11,988 nucleotides of DNA from Desulfosporosinus sp. UBA4726. GTDB taxonomy: Bacteria; Bacillota; Desulfitobacteriia; Desulfitobacteriales; Desulfitobacteriaceae. The stretch is from the NCBI GenBank assembly GCA_002404215.1, contig DHJG01000140.1, positions 21,761 to 33,748 of the forward strand, read 5' to 3'. A model generated the notes under the pieces. The model was given only the letters and a program-made list of their open reading frames with translations, was not told where the DNA came from and did not search any database. A program made the position numbers and the translations under genes. Of this stretch, positions 11,770 to 11,988 are shown piece by piece; the first letter of the stretch is position 1, and the number at the start of each line of letters is the position of its first letter.

Positions 11770-11988
11770 TCATATTTTCAATGTATCGGCCCAATTCGCA
11801 AGTTCTCCGCGAAAGTTCTTAGTTAAGGAAACAATTTTGCAATAAGGTTGATCCTTAAAGTGTTCCATATATGGAACAAAACCACTTTTTGACACAGGGA
11901 TATCAATTTGCCCTGAATGTCCAATGCAAATCACCTTACAAGAATCATGGACGCGCGTAAAAATTTTACGCAATTCCATTAACGTGAA
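11770..11988 (-). CDS. PhoH-like protein, C-terminal part (cut by window edge)
   Basis: The last 72 or so residues of a larger protein; the frame stays open to the window edge, so the start lies outside. The visible part reads LMELRKIFTRVHDSCKVICI, then GHSGQIDIPVSKSGFVPYME, HF and later TKNFRGELANWADTL. This matches the C-terminal end of PhoH-like P-loop ATPases (equivalent to '..fLTRig..Skvvi.GD..QiD...ksGl....', then '..Lt...R..l...a'), particularly the short phage-type members. The Walker A and B motifs expected upstream are outside the window. The usual GD before xxQ is replaced by GHSGQ. Such proteins are predicted RNA-associated ATPases or helicases. Its identity is fairly likely but rests on a fragment. 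Confidence 0.6.
   Translation of the reverse strand, partial: FTLMELRKIFTRVHDSCKVICIGHSGQIDIPVSKSGFVPYMEHFKDQPYCKIVSLTKNFRGELANWADTLKI

Overview
The window looks like chromosomal DNA of an anaerobic, endospore-forming, low-to-mid GC Firmicute, most like the Desulfosporosinus/Desulfitobacterium group. This is inferred from a Spo0E-type sporulation phosphatase, a radical SAM protein of the tungsten-cofactor maturase type, strong GGAGG ribosome sites, frequent TTG/GTG starts and AT-rich intergenic DNA. No rRNA, tRNA, CRISPR array or complete insertion sequence was seen.

Layout. 1-770: a small DUF2281-like protein and a very short self-contained transcription unit encoding a 27-residue exported or membrane peptide, both on the minus strand. 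920-2000: a membrane acyltransferase (plus), convergent with glpK and sharing a strong bidirectional terminator. 2017-4726: glycerol kinase (minus) and a divergent ATP-grasp ligase resembling the family associated with Ter operons, here without Ter genes. 4748-5810: a Spo0E-like regulator and glucosamine-6-phosphate deaminase (nagB), each with its own promoter and separated by a terminator. 5811-8134: a control region dense in palindromes, then a radical SAM/SPASM protein of the tungsten-oxidoreductase maturase type, a UUCG-loop terminator and a TrmB-family regulator whose start codon is problematic. No aldehyde:ferredoxin oxidoreductase lies in the window.

8165-9494: a hypothetical protein (minus) containing a nine-G tract, a 440-base gap with a possible minus-strand small RNA, and a HicB-like protein with an unrecognised C-terminal half and no HicA partner. 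9513-11556: two tandem, closely similar short chromate-transporter-type (CHR) membrane proteins and a GntR/FCD regulator, all on the minus strand. A perfect 41-base palindrome lies before the CHR pair, and its 19-base core recurs with one mismatch before the regulator gene, so self-regulation plus control of the CHR operon is likely. A more degenerate copy overlaps the acyltransferase promoter 10 kb away. 11588-11988: a 43-residue small protein and the C-terminal end of a PhoH-like ATPase cut by the window edge.

Most genes are single cistrons with recognisable promoters or terminators. The only clear multi-gene operon is the CHR pair. The best leads for something undescribed are the GntR/CHR regulon with its palindrome, the orphan tungsten-type maturase with its elaborate control region, and the 27-residue peptide unit.
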